Below are positions 44,137 to 53,482 of a stretch of DNA of 59,047 bases, piece after piece (within the stretch, counting starts at the first letter, position 1; the number at the start of each line of letters is the position of its first letter). Source of the DNA: Victivallaceae bacterium (lineage in GTDB: Bacteria > Verrucomicrobiota > Lentisphaeria > Victivallales > Victivallaceae); assembly GCA_024405675.1 (NCBI GenBank), contig JAKSOH010000003.1, positions 1 through 59,047 on the forward strand, read 5' to 3'. Under the pieces are notes generated by a model. It ran no database searches, was not told the DNA's origin, and saw nothing but the letters and a program-made list of their open reading frames with translations. The translations under genes and the position numbers were made by a program.

Positions 44137-46154
44137 TTTGTTTCCTTCATAGTTGAGAGTTCTGTATCGTCACCTTTGACAAAACCATTGTCGTCTTCGT
44201 TGCGCTTGAAGTTTTTCAGGTCGCGGACCAGCTGCACCGCATCCCTGAGGCCGCCACATGCCAGCCAAATGCTGGCAATGGATCCGAAGGCCGCGTAGGG
44301 CACGATGTGGCGCCAGAAGTGCAGGTCGGTCCAGAATTTTCCTCCGTCAAGCCAGTTCGTGGTCAGCGCCAGTATCGTCACGACCGCGAAGATCAGCCAT
44401 TCGCCCATGGTGAACCAGAAGCTGAAATACACTAGGAAACGCTCGATCGGTGTATGTTCCGGCGAGATTCCAAATAGCCGCGCCCACGTGAACTTCGGCT
44501 TGGCGATGGGCGCCTCGCCTGCGACCGCATACTTGCCGCGATGGAGCAGCTGGTCCATGTTATGGACGTGTTTCGGTCCCAGTAGCGATACCAGCGCGTA
44601 GCTTCCGATGGCTGTCGCCATGGTCATCAGCGTGACAATCGGGGACGGTATCGGAAACTTGGTCTGATTCGCCGTCAGGTACTGCCAGTTCGGGAACCAG
44701 CCGTGGAGGATCGGCCACACCTGCGGCCAGAAGCTCTGGAGCAGCACTCCTCCCAGGCAGATGATGGTTCCGAGTATCATCGCGGTCCATGCCGCCGGCG
44801 TGGACCCGCGTTTCCAGTAGAGCCCGCCGATAACGACGGCTCCGGCGCCGCCCATGTAGATGGCGCCTGTTACCATGAAGTACATTCCGACGAAGTCCTT
44901 GAGCGGGAACCAGCAACTGAAGAGGAAGCTGAACAGCGCTATGCCGATGATGCTGAGCCGGAGTAGCAACAGGTGCGTCTTCGGTTCGAACGCCTTCTTG
45001 CGGATCGGCATGACTATGTCCTGGATGAGAATGGTTCCCCAGCTGTGCAGATAGCTGTCGTCGGTCGATATGGCTCCCGCCAGTACGATGACGGCGAACA
45101 TGCCGAAGAAACCGGCCGGAAGCACATGCGCGAGGAACAACGGCACCCGCATTTGGCTGAGCGTGGACATGTCGGTGATCGAGGCGAGATGCGCTTTCAC
45201 TTCGGCATATTCCGCGGCGTACTGCGGCATGTTGAGCATCGCATAGGCCGCCAGCGGGATGAAGGAGGCCGTCAGGAACGCCGAGTAGCTCTTCCAGCGG
45301 TTTAGGATGCCGGACATCAGGCTGTCGTGCGGGGTCTTCGCCGCGGCGTTGAATCCGCCTCCGCCCTGCCAGCAGCCTCGGCTGTAGGAGTTGAACGCCA
45401 GCAGTATGACGAAGTACCATATGTTGAATCCGTCGGCGTCGAACGCTTCGAACGGGTTCACCATCGACTGTCCCTGGGAGGTCGCCCCGTTGATGAGCCC
45501 GTCGGCGACGGTGTTCCAGCCGAACTTGCAGAGGAAGAACCACATGATGACGAAGAGGAAGCAGAGCACGACAAGGTTCATGATGAATCCTGTCAGCAGT
45601 ATGCATACCTGGCCGCCGACGCAGGCGATGAAGCACGCAGTGAATAGCATCGCCGCCATGACCAGCGGATAGGTGCCGATGGACATCTCCTGGATGACGA
45701 TTGATGTCGGAAGGCGGAAGAATCCCATGATGCACCTGGCCGTGATCATCGGGAATATGCCGTAGTTGAGCACGCCGCTGCACCAGCAGAGGATTCCCGC
45801 GAACATGCGGAATTTACGGCTGTAGCGTTCCTCGAGGAACTGCGACAAGGTGAGCGCCCTGGTCTGGCGCAGCCTGTACTGCACGAATCCGAACAGGGTG
45901 AGCATGATGCTCACCGGCATGCCGAGCGTCGCCCACCACCCTGACGAGATGCCGTTGTTGTAGGACGCCTCGAACGACAGGATGAAACCGGTGGCGCCGC
46001 ATATCCCGGGCGCGATGGTTAGCATGTAGCTGCCGGCCATGCGGCTGGCTGCCATGAAGTCGCTCACGCCGCGCATGTAGCGACGGAAATACCAGGCGGA
46101 CGAAATCGCCACGGCGAACACCGCAACTACCATTGTCCAGTCGATTGCGTGCAT
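44133..46154 (-). CDS. Sodium:solute symporter family transporter, long form
   Basis: 673 residues with about 14 transmembrane segments. The SSS fold is recognised from the start (a discontinuous first helix, FMAASRMAGSYMLTIAPGICG) and from the Na+-site region LAGAISTDDSYLHSWGTILIQD in helix 9 with its Ser/Thr residues. The substrate is unknown. A charged segment of ~60 residues (GKYAVAGEAPIAKPKFTWARLFG) separates the last helices and the C-terminal tail is polar. It is preceded 60 bases upstream by a second, different SSS transporter gene, so the pair may take up related sugars or acids released by the neighbouring glycosidase. It is translationally coupled to the Sel1 gene. Confidence 0.85.
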   Translation of the reverse strand: MHAIDWTMVVAVFAVAISSAWYFRRYMRGVSDFMAASRMAGSYMLTIAPGICGATGFILSFEASYNNGISSGWWATLGMPVSIMLTLFGFVQYRLRQTRALTLSQFLEERYSRKFRMFAGILCWCSGVLNYGIFPMITARCIMGFFRLPTSIVIQEMSIGTYPLVMAAMLFTACFIACVGGQVCILLTGFIMNLVVLCFLFVIMWFFLCKFGWNTVADGLINGATSQGQSMVNPFEAFDADGFNIWYFVILLAFNSYSRGCWQGGGGFNAAAKTPHDSLMSGILNRWKSYSAFLTASFIPLAAYAMLNMPQYAAEYAEVKAHLASITDMSTLSQMRVPLFLAHVLPAGFFGMFAVIVLAGAISTDDSYLHSWGTILIQDIVMPIRKKAFEPKTHLLLLRLSIIGIALFSFLFSCWFPLKDFVGMYFMVTGAIYMGGAGAVVIGGLYWKRGSTPAAWTAMILGTIICLGGVLLQSFWPQVWPILHGWFPNWQYLTANQTKFPIPSPIVTLMTMATAIGSYALVSLLGPKHVHNMDQLLHRGKYAVAGEAPIAKPKFTWARLFGISPEHTPIERFLVYFSFWFTMGEWLIFAVVTILALTTNWLDGGKFWTDLHFWRHIVPYAAFGSIASIWLACGGLRDAVQLVRDLKNFKRNEDDNGFVKGDDTELSTMKETK

Positions 46155-46214
46155 GATCGAGTTCCCTTGCTGCTATGTTGTTTTATGGCGTTATTTGAGA
46201 ATTGCCGCGTTCTT

Positions 46215-47837
46215 TCAGTGTGAAAGCAGCACTGAGATGTCCGCGAACTTCCAGTAGACGGACACTGATAGCGTCAGCAGCGCTAGCGCGACAATCCATG
46301 CGTATCGCCATGGAACGAGTTCGATGGCGTTGCTGGTTTCGAGCTCCCTGGCCTTGTCGGTCGGCGCGATGGCGCCGATGGCGAGCATTAGGACGATGAG
46401 CGCGACGAAAAGAATCCCAAGGAAATGCCAGTTTCCACCGCATATGTTCATTATCTTGGGGAATATGAAGTTCGCCACCAGAAGGATGACGAATCCGCCG
46501 ACGAGTCCGATCTTGGCGGCGACGGCCGGCACCCGTCTCGTCAGTAGCGCTACGAATCCCACGGAGAGAATCGGGATACTGTAGAGTCCGTTCATCTGCT
46601 GCAGATAGGTGAAGATGTTGTCGTGGCCGACTAGCAGCGGGGCGATGAACATCGCCGCGATCGCCATGATCCACCCGAACCACTTGCCCGCGACCACAGT
46701 TTCTTTTTCCGGGCAGTTCGGTCTGATGATGGTGCTATATATGCCGATTCCGAATATGGTGCTGGCCGAATTGAGTACCGAGTCGAAGCTGGAGAATATG
46801 GCGCCGACCATGACGGCGGCGAAGAATCCGGCCAGCCACGGCGGCAGTACCAGCCGGACCAGCCTTCCGTAGGCATCCACGGGCTCGATGGTGATTCCCT
46901 GCTTGACGGTGAACCAGTAGTAGGCGATGATTCCGGGAAGTACCAGGAAGCACGGTCCGATTAGCTTTAGCCCTGCCGCGAGCAGCACTCCCTTCTGCCC
47001 CTCGGCGAGGGACTTGGATGCCAGCGTGCGCTGGATAATCTGCTGGTTGGTGCACCAATAGAACACATGTATCAGCAGCGCTCCGGTGAACATCGAGCCG
47101 AAGGAAGTCGGCGCGGTGGGTCCCGGAATCGAGTTGAACCGTTCCGGAATCGCCTGCCGCATGGTCAGAAAACCATGCCAGGCCCCTTGCCCGTCGCCGA
47201 TCAGAACCAGCGCCAGATACACGATCAGCAACCCTCCTATCAGCAGGCCTATGCTGTTGAGGGTGTCGGATATCGCCACGGAACGCAGTCCGCCGAACAA
47301 CGCGTACACGGCTCCGATGATGCCAATCATCCACACCGATCCCCACAGGATTGCGGTGTCGCTGGATATTCCGAACAATGCGTTCACATCGAGGATTTCA
47401 GTGAGTCCCTGCGCTCCGGTGTAGAGTATTATCGGCAGTAGCACTGTGGCGTAGGCCAGCAGGAATATCAGATCGCATATGATCTGGGTGGTTTTGTCGA
47501 AGCGCTGGGCGAGCAGCTGGGATACCGTGGTGATTCCGCTTTTCAGGAACCTCGGAAGGAAGAACAGTGCCATCGCCGACAGCGCGAAGACCGCCGTCAC
47601 TTCCCAGCACATGACGTTGAGTCCGAAGCTGTATGCGTCGCCATTCAGTCCGACCAGTTGTTCCGTGGAGAGGTTCGTGAGCAGGAGCGAACCTGCGATT
47701 AGGGGGAAGGTCAGACTGCGTCCGGCGAGGAAGAATCCGGTGTTGGTGTCGCCATTGTCATTGCGCGTGAGCCACCAGGTGAGCACACCGACCAGCACGG
47801 TGAAGAACAGAAACGATCCGATCGTAAGTAACCACAT
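46215..47837 (-). CDS. Solute:sodium symporter (SGLT/SLC5-like)
   Basis: 540 residues and about 14 transmembrane segments. Landmarks are GRSLTFPLIAGSLLLTNLSTEQLVG in the first helices, SLLIHVFYWCTNQQIIQRTLASKS and the helix-9 region VMVGAIFSSFDSVLNSASTIF, which includes the Na2-site Ser residues. These match sugar-transporting SSS proteins such as vSGLT more closely than the proline or pantothenate branches. It sits between the threonine-dehydratase-like gene and the long SSS transporter. GGAGAGA precedes the ATG, and a promoter lies about 55 bases upstream. Confidence 0.9.
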   Translation of the reverse strand: MWLLTIGSFLFFTVLVGVLTWWLTRNDNGDTNTGFFLAGRSLTFPLIAGSLLLTNLSTEQLVGLNGDAYSFGLNVMCWEVTAVFALSAMALFFLPRFLKSGITTVSQLLAQRFDKTTQIICDLIFLLAYATVLLPIILYTGAQGLTEILDVNALFGISSDTAILWGSVWMIGIIGAVYALFGGLRSVAISDTLNSIGLLIGGLLIVYLALVLIGDGQGAWHGFLTMRQAIPERFNSIPGPTAPTSFGSMFTGALLIHVFYWCTNQQIIQRTLASKSLAEGQKGVLLAAGLKLIGPCFLVLPGIIAYYWFTVKQGITIEPVDAYGRLVRLVLPPWLAGFFAAVMVGAIFSSFDSVLNSASTIFGIGIYSTIIRPNCPEKETVVAGKWFGWIMAIAAMFIAPLLVGHDNIFTYLQQMNGLYSIPILSVGFVALLTRRVPAVAAKIGLVGGFVILLVANFIFPKIMNICGGNWHFLGILFVALIVLMLAIGAIAPTDKARELETSNAIELVPWRYAWIVALALLTLSVSVYWKFADISVLLSH

Positions 47838-47891
47838 GAGTTCTCTCCATTGTTTTATTCATTGAGCGTCATTGTTTGCAATCCACGGGAT

Positions 47892-47919
47892 AAGATACAC
47901 CGCGGGGGGTGGTTGACAA
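47892..47919 (-). promoter_or_regulatory. Predicted promoter for the SGLT-like gene
   Basis: Minus strand TTGTCA (47919-47914), 16 bp, TATCTT (47897-47892). Confidence 0.45.
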
Positions 47920-47938
47920 GGGCATGCGAACGGAGTTT

Positions 47939-49024
47939 TTACACCATTCCTGTGTTTCGAAAGTCCATTCGCCGGACGCGCTTGCGTCGTTTGATGCGCC
48001 GCAGTATCGCGCCAAGGCCCTTCTTGCCAATCGCCACGATCTTACGCAGTTTCTCTTTGTCGATGTTCCCTCCCGACACCAGGCAGACTACTTTCTTTCC
48101 GCTGCAATTTATACGGCCGCTTATGACGGCCGCCGCCGGCAGGGCCCCCGCGCCTTCCGCTGTGACCCGGCAGTGGCGGTAGAGCAGGTGGATGGCGTCT
48201 TCGATCTGCTTTTCCGTGACGGTGATCATCCCGTCAACGTATTTGCCGCAGATGTCGAACGTAAGTTCCCCCGGCCGCTTGACCGCGGTTCCGTCCGCTA
48301 TGGTCGCCGCCGACAACAGCCGGCAGCGCTTGCCGCGGGCGAGGGACCTGGCCATTGCCGCCGACTTCACCGACTGGACTCCGAAGACCATGCATTCCGG
48401 CTTGAGCGATTTCACGGCCATGGCGATGCCGGAGAGCAGGCCGCCTCCGCCGGCCGGAACCAGCACGACATCCGCCTCCGGGAGCTGCTCCAGGATTTCC
48501 AATCCGATGGTGCCCTGTCCGGCGATGACGTCGGGATGGTCGAACGGGGGGACGTACGTCGCCTTCGTCTTCTTCGCGAAACGCAGGGCCGCGCGTTGCG
48601 CGGCGTCGAATATGCCGACGACCGGCTTCACGTCGACGTTATGGTACGATCTTACCGCCTCGATTTTCTTTCGCGGCGCCAGCGCGGGCAGGAAGATGGT
48701 CGCCTTGATGCCGAAGGTGTCGGCCGCGAATCCCACACCCTGGGCGTGGTTCCCTGCCGAACTGGTGACCACTCCGTTCCTGGTCTGTTCCTTCGTGAGC
48801 TGGCTGATCATGAAATAGGCGCCCCGCAGCTTGAACGAACCGGTCTTCTGCTCGTTCTCCAGCTTCAGGTAGACGTCGTTGTCCCCGGACAGCGCGGCCG
48901 CCTTGACCAGCCGGGTCCTGGCCGCCACTTTGGACAGTACCGCCTGCGCGTTCCTTATGAGGTCTATGTCGACCCCGCGGCACGAAATTCCGCCGCGGCC
49001 TTTTTCCCTGCATTCATTCATCAT
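47939..49024 (-). CDS. ilvA: Threonine/serine ammonia-lyase (PLP-dependent, single-domain TdcB-like)
   Basis: 361 residues. The PLP lysine is in KTGSFKLRGAYFM, the cofactor-phosphate loop is PAGGGGLLSG, and SSAGNHAQGVGFAA follows the lysine; all are diagnostic of threonine dehydratases. It deaminates threonine (or serine) to 2-oxobutyrate or pyruvate. No C-terminal ACT-like regulatory domain is present; the tail is a short Lys/Arg-rich segment (RRIKRRKRVRR). This favours a catabolic rather than isoleucine-feedback-controlled enzyme. The start is uncertain among two adjacent ATGs (49024, 49021). It lies 54 bases after the Zn-ribbon/TPR gene in the same direction. Confidence 0.88.
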   Translation of the reverse strand: MMNECREKGRGGISCRGVDIDLIRNAQAVLSKVAARTRLVKAAALSGDNDVYLKLENEQKTGSFKLRGAYFMISQLTKEQTRNGVVTSSAGNHAQGVGFAADTFGIKATIFLPALAPRKKIEAVRSYHNVDVKPVVGIFDAAQRAALRFAKKTKATYVPPFDHPDVIAGQGTIGLEILEQLPEADVVLVPAGGGGLLSGIAMAVKSLKPECMVFGVQSVKSAAMARSLARGKRCRLLSAATIADGTAVKRPGELTFDICGKYVDGMITVTEKQIEDAIHLLYRHCRVTAEGAGALPAAAVISGRINCSGKKVVCLVSGGNIDKEKLRKIVAIGKKGLGAILRRIKRRKRVRRMDFRNTGMV

Positions 49025-49078
49025 TGGTACTCGTCTCGAAAACAATAATTGTATTGGCGGCGTGCCACCGGACTGTTC

Positions 49079-49726
49079 CTATTCGTCGATTCCCGGCGCT
49101 TCGGAGATGTTGTGGCACTTGTCGTCCTCGTCACCCGCCAGCTTCCTTTCGAACGCCGCCAGTTTCCGATGTATGTCGTCGGTTTCGCATTTTTCGATTT
49201 TTTCGATGTATTCGAGCGCAATGACAAACTCCCCCGCCCGTCTCGCGATATCCGCTGCCATCAACATCAGGTCAGCGTTTTCCCCGTCGGTCTTGAGAAG
49301 CGTGTGCACTTGAACCAGCGCCTTGCATCTGGCTTTGACGGCCTTTGCGGCATCGCCCGCATCATCCGCCGCCCAGGCGGCGTTCAGGAAACAGTTGAAG
49401 GCGCTTTCATGGTCATCGTCGGCGAGCAGCCTGATCATGCCCGCGTTGAAATACGTGTCGGAGAGGTCCTTCGCCCGAGGAAGCGAGGACACGATTCCGG
49501 CGAGCATCACCTTGTTTTTCGGCGCCTCCGAGACATCGTACCAGGCGTAGCCGCATTCCTTGCACATGTGCATGACCACGCCTATGGTGCTGCGTTGCAT
49601 CTCCGCGGGACGCAGGTCGAGATCGCTCCATCCGAAGCAGTTGGTCGATCCCAGTTGCTGGTAGGTGTCAACCGCTCCGCAGTTCGCGCATATCTCGGAC
49701 ATTGGAAACATTGTCGTCATAGTCAT
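49079..49726 (-). CDS. Zinc-ribbon plus TPR-like protein (DUF2225-like)
   Basis: 215 residues. The first ~60 residues contain two CxxC pairs, CANCG near 13-17 and CKECG near 55-59, forming a probable zinc ribbon. A helical region with TPR-like repeats follows (SDTYFNAGMIRLLADDDHESAF, FLNAAWAADDAGDAAKAVKARC, LMLMAADIARRAGEFVIALEY). The arrangement resembles DUF2225 proteins, which have no known function. No signal peptide. It begins 1 base after the GH106-like gene's stop on the same strand and precedes the threonine dehydratase gene. AAAGGTGAA lies before the ATG. Confidence 0.65.
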   Translation of the reverse strand: MTMTTMFPMSEICANCGAVDTYQQLGSTNCFGWSDLDLRPAEMQRSTIGVVMHMCKECGYAWYDVSEAPKNKVMLAGIVSSLPRAKDLSDTYFNAGMIRLLADDDHESAFNCFLNAAWAADDAGDAAKAVKARCKALVQVHTLLKTDGENADLMLMAADIARRAGEFVIALEYIEKIEKCETDDIHRKLAAFERKLAGDEDDKCHNISEAPGIDE

Positions 49727-49727
49727 T

Positions 49728-51788
49728 TCACCTTTCTTTTGTTCCAGTCACGATCACCCGGCCGGGCCGCGGTTCGTTCGGAAACATCCGTTCGAGGCCA
49801 AGCGCCAGCCGGCAGTAGTAGTTGACATATCCGCGTTGGTTCATGAACTCAACATGTTCCGGGGCATTGACGGCCTTCGCGGCAGTGGTCGTCAACTCGA
49901 GTTCGATCCGGTTTCTGCCGGATTTCAGGAATTTTTCAATGTCGAACCGGTACGGAGCCCAGACTGCGAATCCCGCGGACTCGCCGTTCACGCGCAGCGA
50001 ATACATCCCGCGTTTTGCGTCGGGCAGCTCCAGCAGGGCGTCGTTTTCGTGCGCATCGAACTCCGTCGTCCAGACCATCCGTCCGCAGAAAGCCGCGACA
50101 TCGTCGACCGTTCCTTCGGCCGCGACAGCGGCGATGCCGTCTTCGCCCGTCGTGAAGCGTTCAACGGCGACCGGACTTCCGATTTCGATCTCGCGACGCT
50201 CGGTTTTTTCCGCCGTCGCCGTTTTTTCCGCGTCCGCCAGACGATTTTCCGCCAGCAGCACGACGCATCCCGCGAACGGAAGCTCCATTTCCAGCCTGCC
50301 GTTTTCGTCGGGAACGGCATGCCGATATCCGCCGGTCGCCGGATCGTACCACTGCAGCGGTCCTTCCGGAGCCTGGAACGCGAATCCTATGGTGTCGCAT
50401 CCGGCGTTCGCCAGAATCAGCCTGGTGCCGTTTGGCGACTTCAGCCTTCTCGTCCTGAGCTCGGGGCAGGGGGCGGCCAGCCGGATGTCCGGTTCTCCGA
50501 CGGATCCTTCGCCCGTCGTGAACATGAACGTGGTCTGGTTTCTCAGCATCTCGGCCGCCTTGTCCATCGGATCCTCGAACGGTTCGCCGCGTTGCATTTT
50601 TTCGACCGGATACGGCACCTTCGCGCCTATCGCCGGGGTTGTTTCGCGGAATATGGCGCTCATGCGGTCTACGTAGCTTGAATATTCGCCGAAGAACCTC
50701 CATCTGGGATCCGGCTCGAAGAGATTGGAGCTGGTACCGACATAGCGCCCCTGCCGCGACGAGCAGTAGAGCGCCATCACTGCGACGAGCTCCACTCCCT
50801 GGACTGCCTGCATGTTGACGATGTACTTCATTTCCGCGAGACTCATGTCCGGGCCGCTAACGGCGAAGCTTTCGCTGAAATGCACCGCCGCCGGAACCGT
50901 CGCAGGAACTGCGGAGAACGGGATTTCCTTCGCCAGTGGATGCAGCTGCCGGACCACTTCGTCGCATGCCGGGATGTCGAAGTGTCGGAGCAGCCTGAAC
51001 AGGTCGCCGCCGGCGAATTCCAGTATCGACGCCGTGTCCTCGTCGCCGTTGAAATGTCCGATGAGGATCAGGCCGTTGTCGGTGCACCACCTGTGAATTG
51101 GGCGCATGTACGAGTCCTCGGCCAGCTGCAGCCAGATGTCGCAGAAGTCCTCCCTGGCCTGCGGGTCCTGCTTCGAAAATATCCTGCGGTAGGCCTCTTC
51201 CAAGGGATATCCCTTGCTCTTCTCGAAGAGCTCCGGCATCGCCGGCGTCCACGGCAGTTCCTTCTCCGGGGAGAAGTGCCCGAAATACGGCTCGTCGGTG
51301 AATATCCCCGGAATCACGGTTCCGAACTTGTCGCCGAACCGTCTGCGATATTCCTCGTGGGTGAACTCGATGAAGAGCCGGGTCGTCTCGGGATCCAGCA
51401 GGTCCGCGCGCTCGGCGCGTTCGCCGATCTTTCCATCCGGGCCTACGAATCTCGCCACGAGGTCGGGACGTGCGGCGAGCACCTTGCCGTTGGCGTGGCC
51501 GCTCGGCCAGCCGCCTTCATCGTACAGCCAGGCCGTCATGCCGAGCTTTCCCGCTTCGTCGATCGCGGTTCCGATCATGTTGAACCACGTCTCGGAGAGA
51601 TATCCATCCAGTCCGCCGGGAAACGACTTCGGACGATATTCTGACGGCATCGCATGCATGAAGAAGCCGTCCACTCCCTTGTCGCGCATCATCCGTATCT
51701 GGCGCCGGATTTCCGCTTCGTCCACGCGCTCGTTCAAGAACCAGAACACCAGCGAGCTTCTGCCGAGAAGATTTCTCGAGTCGAACAT
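49728..51788 (-). CDS. GH106-like glycoside hydrolase (alpha-L-rhamnosidase-related)
   Basis: 686 residues, no signal peptide, so cytoplasmic. A TIM-barrel-like half (1-400) carries WLYDEGGWPSGHANG and GIFTDEPYFGHF, both typical of GH106 and its neighbours, with acidic residues likely to be catalytic. The second half contains beta-sandwich domains, ending in a GH2-type sugar-binding jelly roll (GMYSLRVNGESAGFAVWAPYRFDIEKFLKSGRNRIELELT). It would remove rhamnose or a related deoxysugar or uronic residue from imported oligosaccharides. The cytoplasmic location and the two SSS symporters downstream fit import followed by intracellular cleavage. The family is likely, specificity unproven. Confidence 0.75.
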   Translation of the reverse strand: MFDSRNLLGRSSLVFWFLNERVDEAEIRRQIRMMRDKGVDGFFMHAMPSEYRPKSFPGGLDGYLSETWFNMIGTAIDEAGKLGMTAWLYDEGGWPSGHANGKVLAARPDLVARFVGPDGKIGERAERADLLDPETTRLFIEFTHEEYRRRFGDKFGTVIPGIFTDEPYFGHFSPEKELPWTPAMPELFEKSKGYPLEEAYRRIFSKQDPQAREDFCDIWLQLAEDSYMRPIHRWCTDNGLILIGHFNGDEDTASILEFAGGDLFRLLRHFDIPACDEVVRQLHPLAKEIPFSAVPATVPAAVHFSESFAVSGPDMSLAEMKYIVNMQAVQGVELVAVMALYCSSRQGRYVGTSSNLFEPDPRWRFFGEYSSYVDRMSAIFRETTPAIGAKVPYPVEKMQRGEPFEDPMDKAAEMLRNQTTFMFTTGEGSVGEPDIRLAAPCPELRTRRLKSPNGTRLILANAGCDTIGFAFQAPEGPLQWYDPATGGYRHAVPDENGRLEMELPFAGCVVLLAENRLADAEKTATAEKTERREIEIGSPVAVERFTTGEDGIAAVAAEGTVDDVAAFCGRMVWTTEFDAHENDALLELPDAKRGMYSLRVNGESAGFAVWAPYRFDIEKFLKSGRNRIELELTTTAAKAVNAPEHVEFMNQRGYVNYYCRLALGLERMFPNEPRPGRVIVTGTKER

Positions 51789-51837
51789 GTCGTTTCCCCC
51801 TGCCTGAATATATTAGCGAACAATTCCAGTCGGTAAT

Positions 51838-51865
51838 AAGATACAACGGGGACGGTCGATATCAA
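51838..51865 (-). promoter_or_regulatory. Predicted promoter of the GH106-like gene series
   Basis: Minus strand TTGATA (51865-51860), 16 bp, TATCTT (51843-51838). Back-to-back with the nuclease promoter, with the -35 boxes 7 bp apart. Confidence 0.45.
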
Positions 51866-51872
51866 ACGCAGG

Positions 51873-51901
51873 TTGACGCGCGACGGGGCGTATACTAAAT
51901 T
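51873..51901 (+). promoter_or_regulatory. Predicted promoter of the membrane-anchored nuclease gene
   Basis: TTGACG at 51873-51878, 17 bp, TAAATT at 51896-51901; leader about 40 bases with AAGGAG before the ATG. Confidence 0.5.
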
Positions 51902-51949
51902 ACGGAAACCGGGATGACTGCCCGGCTCGGCAAACCAAGGAGATGCCAT

Positions 51950-53032
51950 ATGGCTAAAAAGAAAACGAAATCCGGTGGCGGCTGGTTTCGCTCGGTATTG
52001 CGTGTGTTGCTTGTAATGCTGATCGCGGCCGCCGTTCTCTCTGGGTGGTTGGCTTATCTTCATTCCACCGGCCATCTCGACGTCTGGATGGATTCCGCGA
52101 GACGCGGGGTGTCCGCAGCCGTCGGCGCGGTCGGTCGGTTCGTGGATGGAATCTTCCCAAGGGAACCCGAGTCTCCCCGACGCCGTTCGACCCAGCCGGG
52201 GCTGCGGTCCAAGTCGAAGAAGGCCACGTCCCGTCCGCGAAAGAAGACGCGTCGCGTTCAACACCCAAGGACGATTACCCAGCCGGGACTGCGTACTTCC
52301 GACATCGTCGATCAGGACGCCTCGATCAAACCCGTGGAAAAGGGCGACAACACCCGCTACGGCGTTCCGGGCGAAAGCGATTGCCGCATCGACCGCGACG
52401 GATATTCCCTTGGGTTCAGCGACTACCACAAGCAGCCGATCTGGGTGAGCTACCGTCTGACCCGGCCGATGGTGGAGACGAAGGCGGCAAAGAGGAAGGA
52501 CGATTTCCGCGAGGACCCGGCCATACCCAACGGCAGCGCGACCCTGGGCGACTATCGAGCCTCTGGATACGACCGCGGTCACATCGCGCCGGCCGCCGAC
52601 ATGGCGTATTCAGCGAAGACCATGAGCGAAAGTTTCTTCATGTCGAACATGAGTCCGCAGGTGCCCGCGTTCAACCGCGGCGGATGGAAATATCTGGAGG
52701 AGCAGGTCCGGGATTTCGCCAGGCGCGAGGGCGATATCTACGTCGTCACCGGGCCGGTGCTTCCTGAGACCAAGACGATTTCCATCGGTCCTAGCATGGT
52801 GACCGTGCCGGAAAAATACTACAAGGTGATATATGACGTCACTCCGCCGCAGAAGATGATCGGATTCATCATGCCGAACTCGAAATGCGACGATTCCGTA
52901 TCCGACTATGCGGTGACGGTCGACGCCGTCGAGAAGCTTACCGGACTGGACTTCTTCTCCGAGGTGCCGGCCGAGACGCAGGAACAGTTGGAAGGGCAGT
53001 GCGATCCAACCCAGTGGCGCTGGGTACGTTAG
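51950..53032 (+). CDS. Membrane-anchored DNA/RNA non-specific endonuclease (NUC1/betabeta-alpha-metal)
   Basis: 360 residues. A single N-terminal transmembrane anchor (about 13-35, VLRVLLVMLIAAAVLSGWLAYL) is followed by a Pro/Arg/Lys/Ser-rich linker (~65-120) with repeated TQPGLR motifs. The nuclease domain (about 130-355) has the catalytic signature D208-R-G-H211-IAPAADM, and the metal-binding Asn is in FMSNMSPQ. The active site should face the periplasm, where it could degrade nucleic acid for nutrition or defend the cell. The start was chosen by AAGGAG. Its stop overlaps that of the convergent dut gene by 4 bases. Confidence 0.9.
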   Translation: MAKKKTKSGGGWFRSVLRVLLVMLIAAAVLSGWLAYLHSTGHLDVWMDSARRGVSAAVGAVGRFVDGIFPREPESPRRRSTQPGLRSKSKKATSRPRKKTRRVQHPRTITQPGLRTSDIVDQDASIKPVEKGDNTRYGVPGESDCRIDRDGYSLGFSDYHKQPIWVSYRLTRPMVETKAAKRKDDFREDPAIPNGSATLGDYRASGYDRGHIAPAADMAYSAKTMSESFFMSNMSPQVPAFNRGGWKYLEEQVRDFARREGDIYVVTGPVLPETKTISIGPSMVTVPEKYYKVIYDVTPPQKMIGFIMPNSKCDDSVSDYAVTVDAVEKLTGLDFFSEVPAETQEQLEGQCDPTQWRWVR

Positions 53033-53466
53033 TTGCGTCCGGAACTGCCGAAACCGCCGTAGCCACGGTCGCTGTCGCCGAGCTCGTTCGCCGCGACGAG
53101 TTCGCATTCCGCCAGTTTCGCGATTACCATCTGCGCTACGCGGTCGCCTCGCCTTATCTCGAACGGCTCCTGCCCGTGGTTGATCACGATGAGACCGACT
53201 TCCCCGCGGTATCCGGCATCTATGGTCCCCGGTGAATTGGTCAACGTCACGCCGTGTTTCAGTGCGAGCCCGCTACGTGGCCGCACCTGGGCTTCGTACC
53301 CGAACGGTATCTCCATTTTCATTCCGGTCGGTACCAGCGTGCTGATTCCGACCGGCACGGTGATGTCGACAGAGGCCTTGATGTCGTACGCAGCGTCGGA
53401 CGGATGCGCCTTTGATGGAAATAGATCCTCACAACCCTCGGCCATCATGATCCTGATCGAAACCAT
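53029..53466 (-). CDS. dut: Deoxyuridine triphosphatase
   Basis: 145 residues, standard trimeric dUTPase length. All five motifs are readable: SDAAYDIKA, PRSGLA, GTIDAGYRGEVG, RGDRVAQMVIA and RGYGGFGSSG, with the catalytic Asp and the motif 5 Phe. It converts dUTP to dUMP, preventing uracil incorporation; a family 4 uracil-DNA glycosylase encoded at 11713-12585 would repair residual uracil. The ATG is preceded by AGGGAGAAAAGGAT. It follows the EamA-type transporter gene by 16 bases on the same strand. Confidence 0.96.
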   Translation of the reverse strand: MVSIRIMMAEGCEDLFPSKAHPSDAAYDIKASVDITVPVGISTLVPTGMKMEIPFGYEAQVRPRSGLALKHGVTLTNSPGTIDAGYRGEVGLIVINHGQEPFEIRRGDRVAQMVIAKLAECELVAANELGDSDRGYGGFGSSGRN

Positions 53467-53482
53467 ATCCTTTTCTCCCTGT

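Noticed and set aside
47939-49024. Biosynthetic IlvA controlling isoleucine synthesis
   Set aside because: There is no ACT-like regulatory domain and no ilv genes nearby, so a catabolic single-domain enzyme is more likely; the symbol is kept only as the family name.
49079-49726. Anti-sigma or toxin-antitoxin component near the GH106-like gene
   Set aside because: CxxC pairs and TPR-like helices fit a DUF2225-like scaffold; there is no partner gene or HTH.
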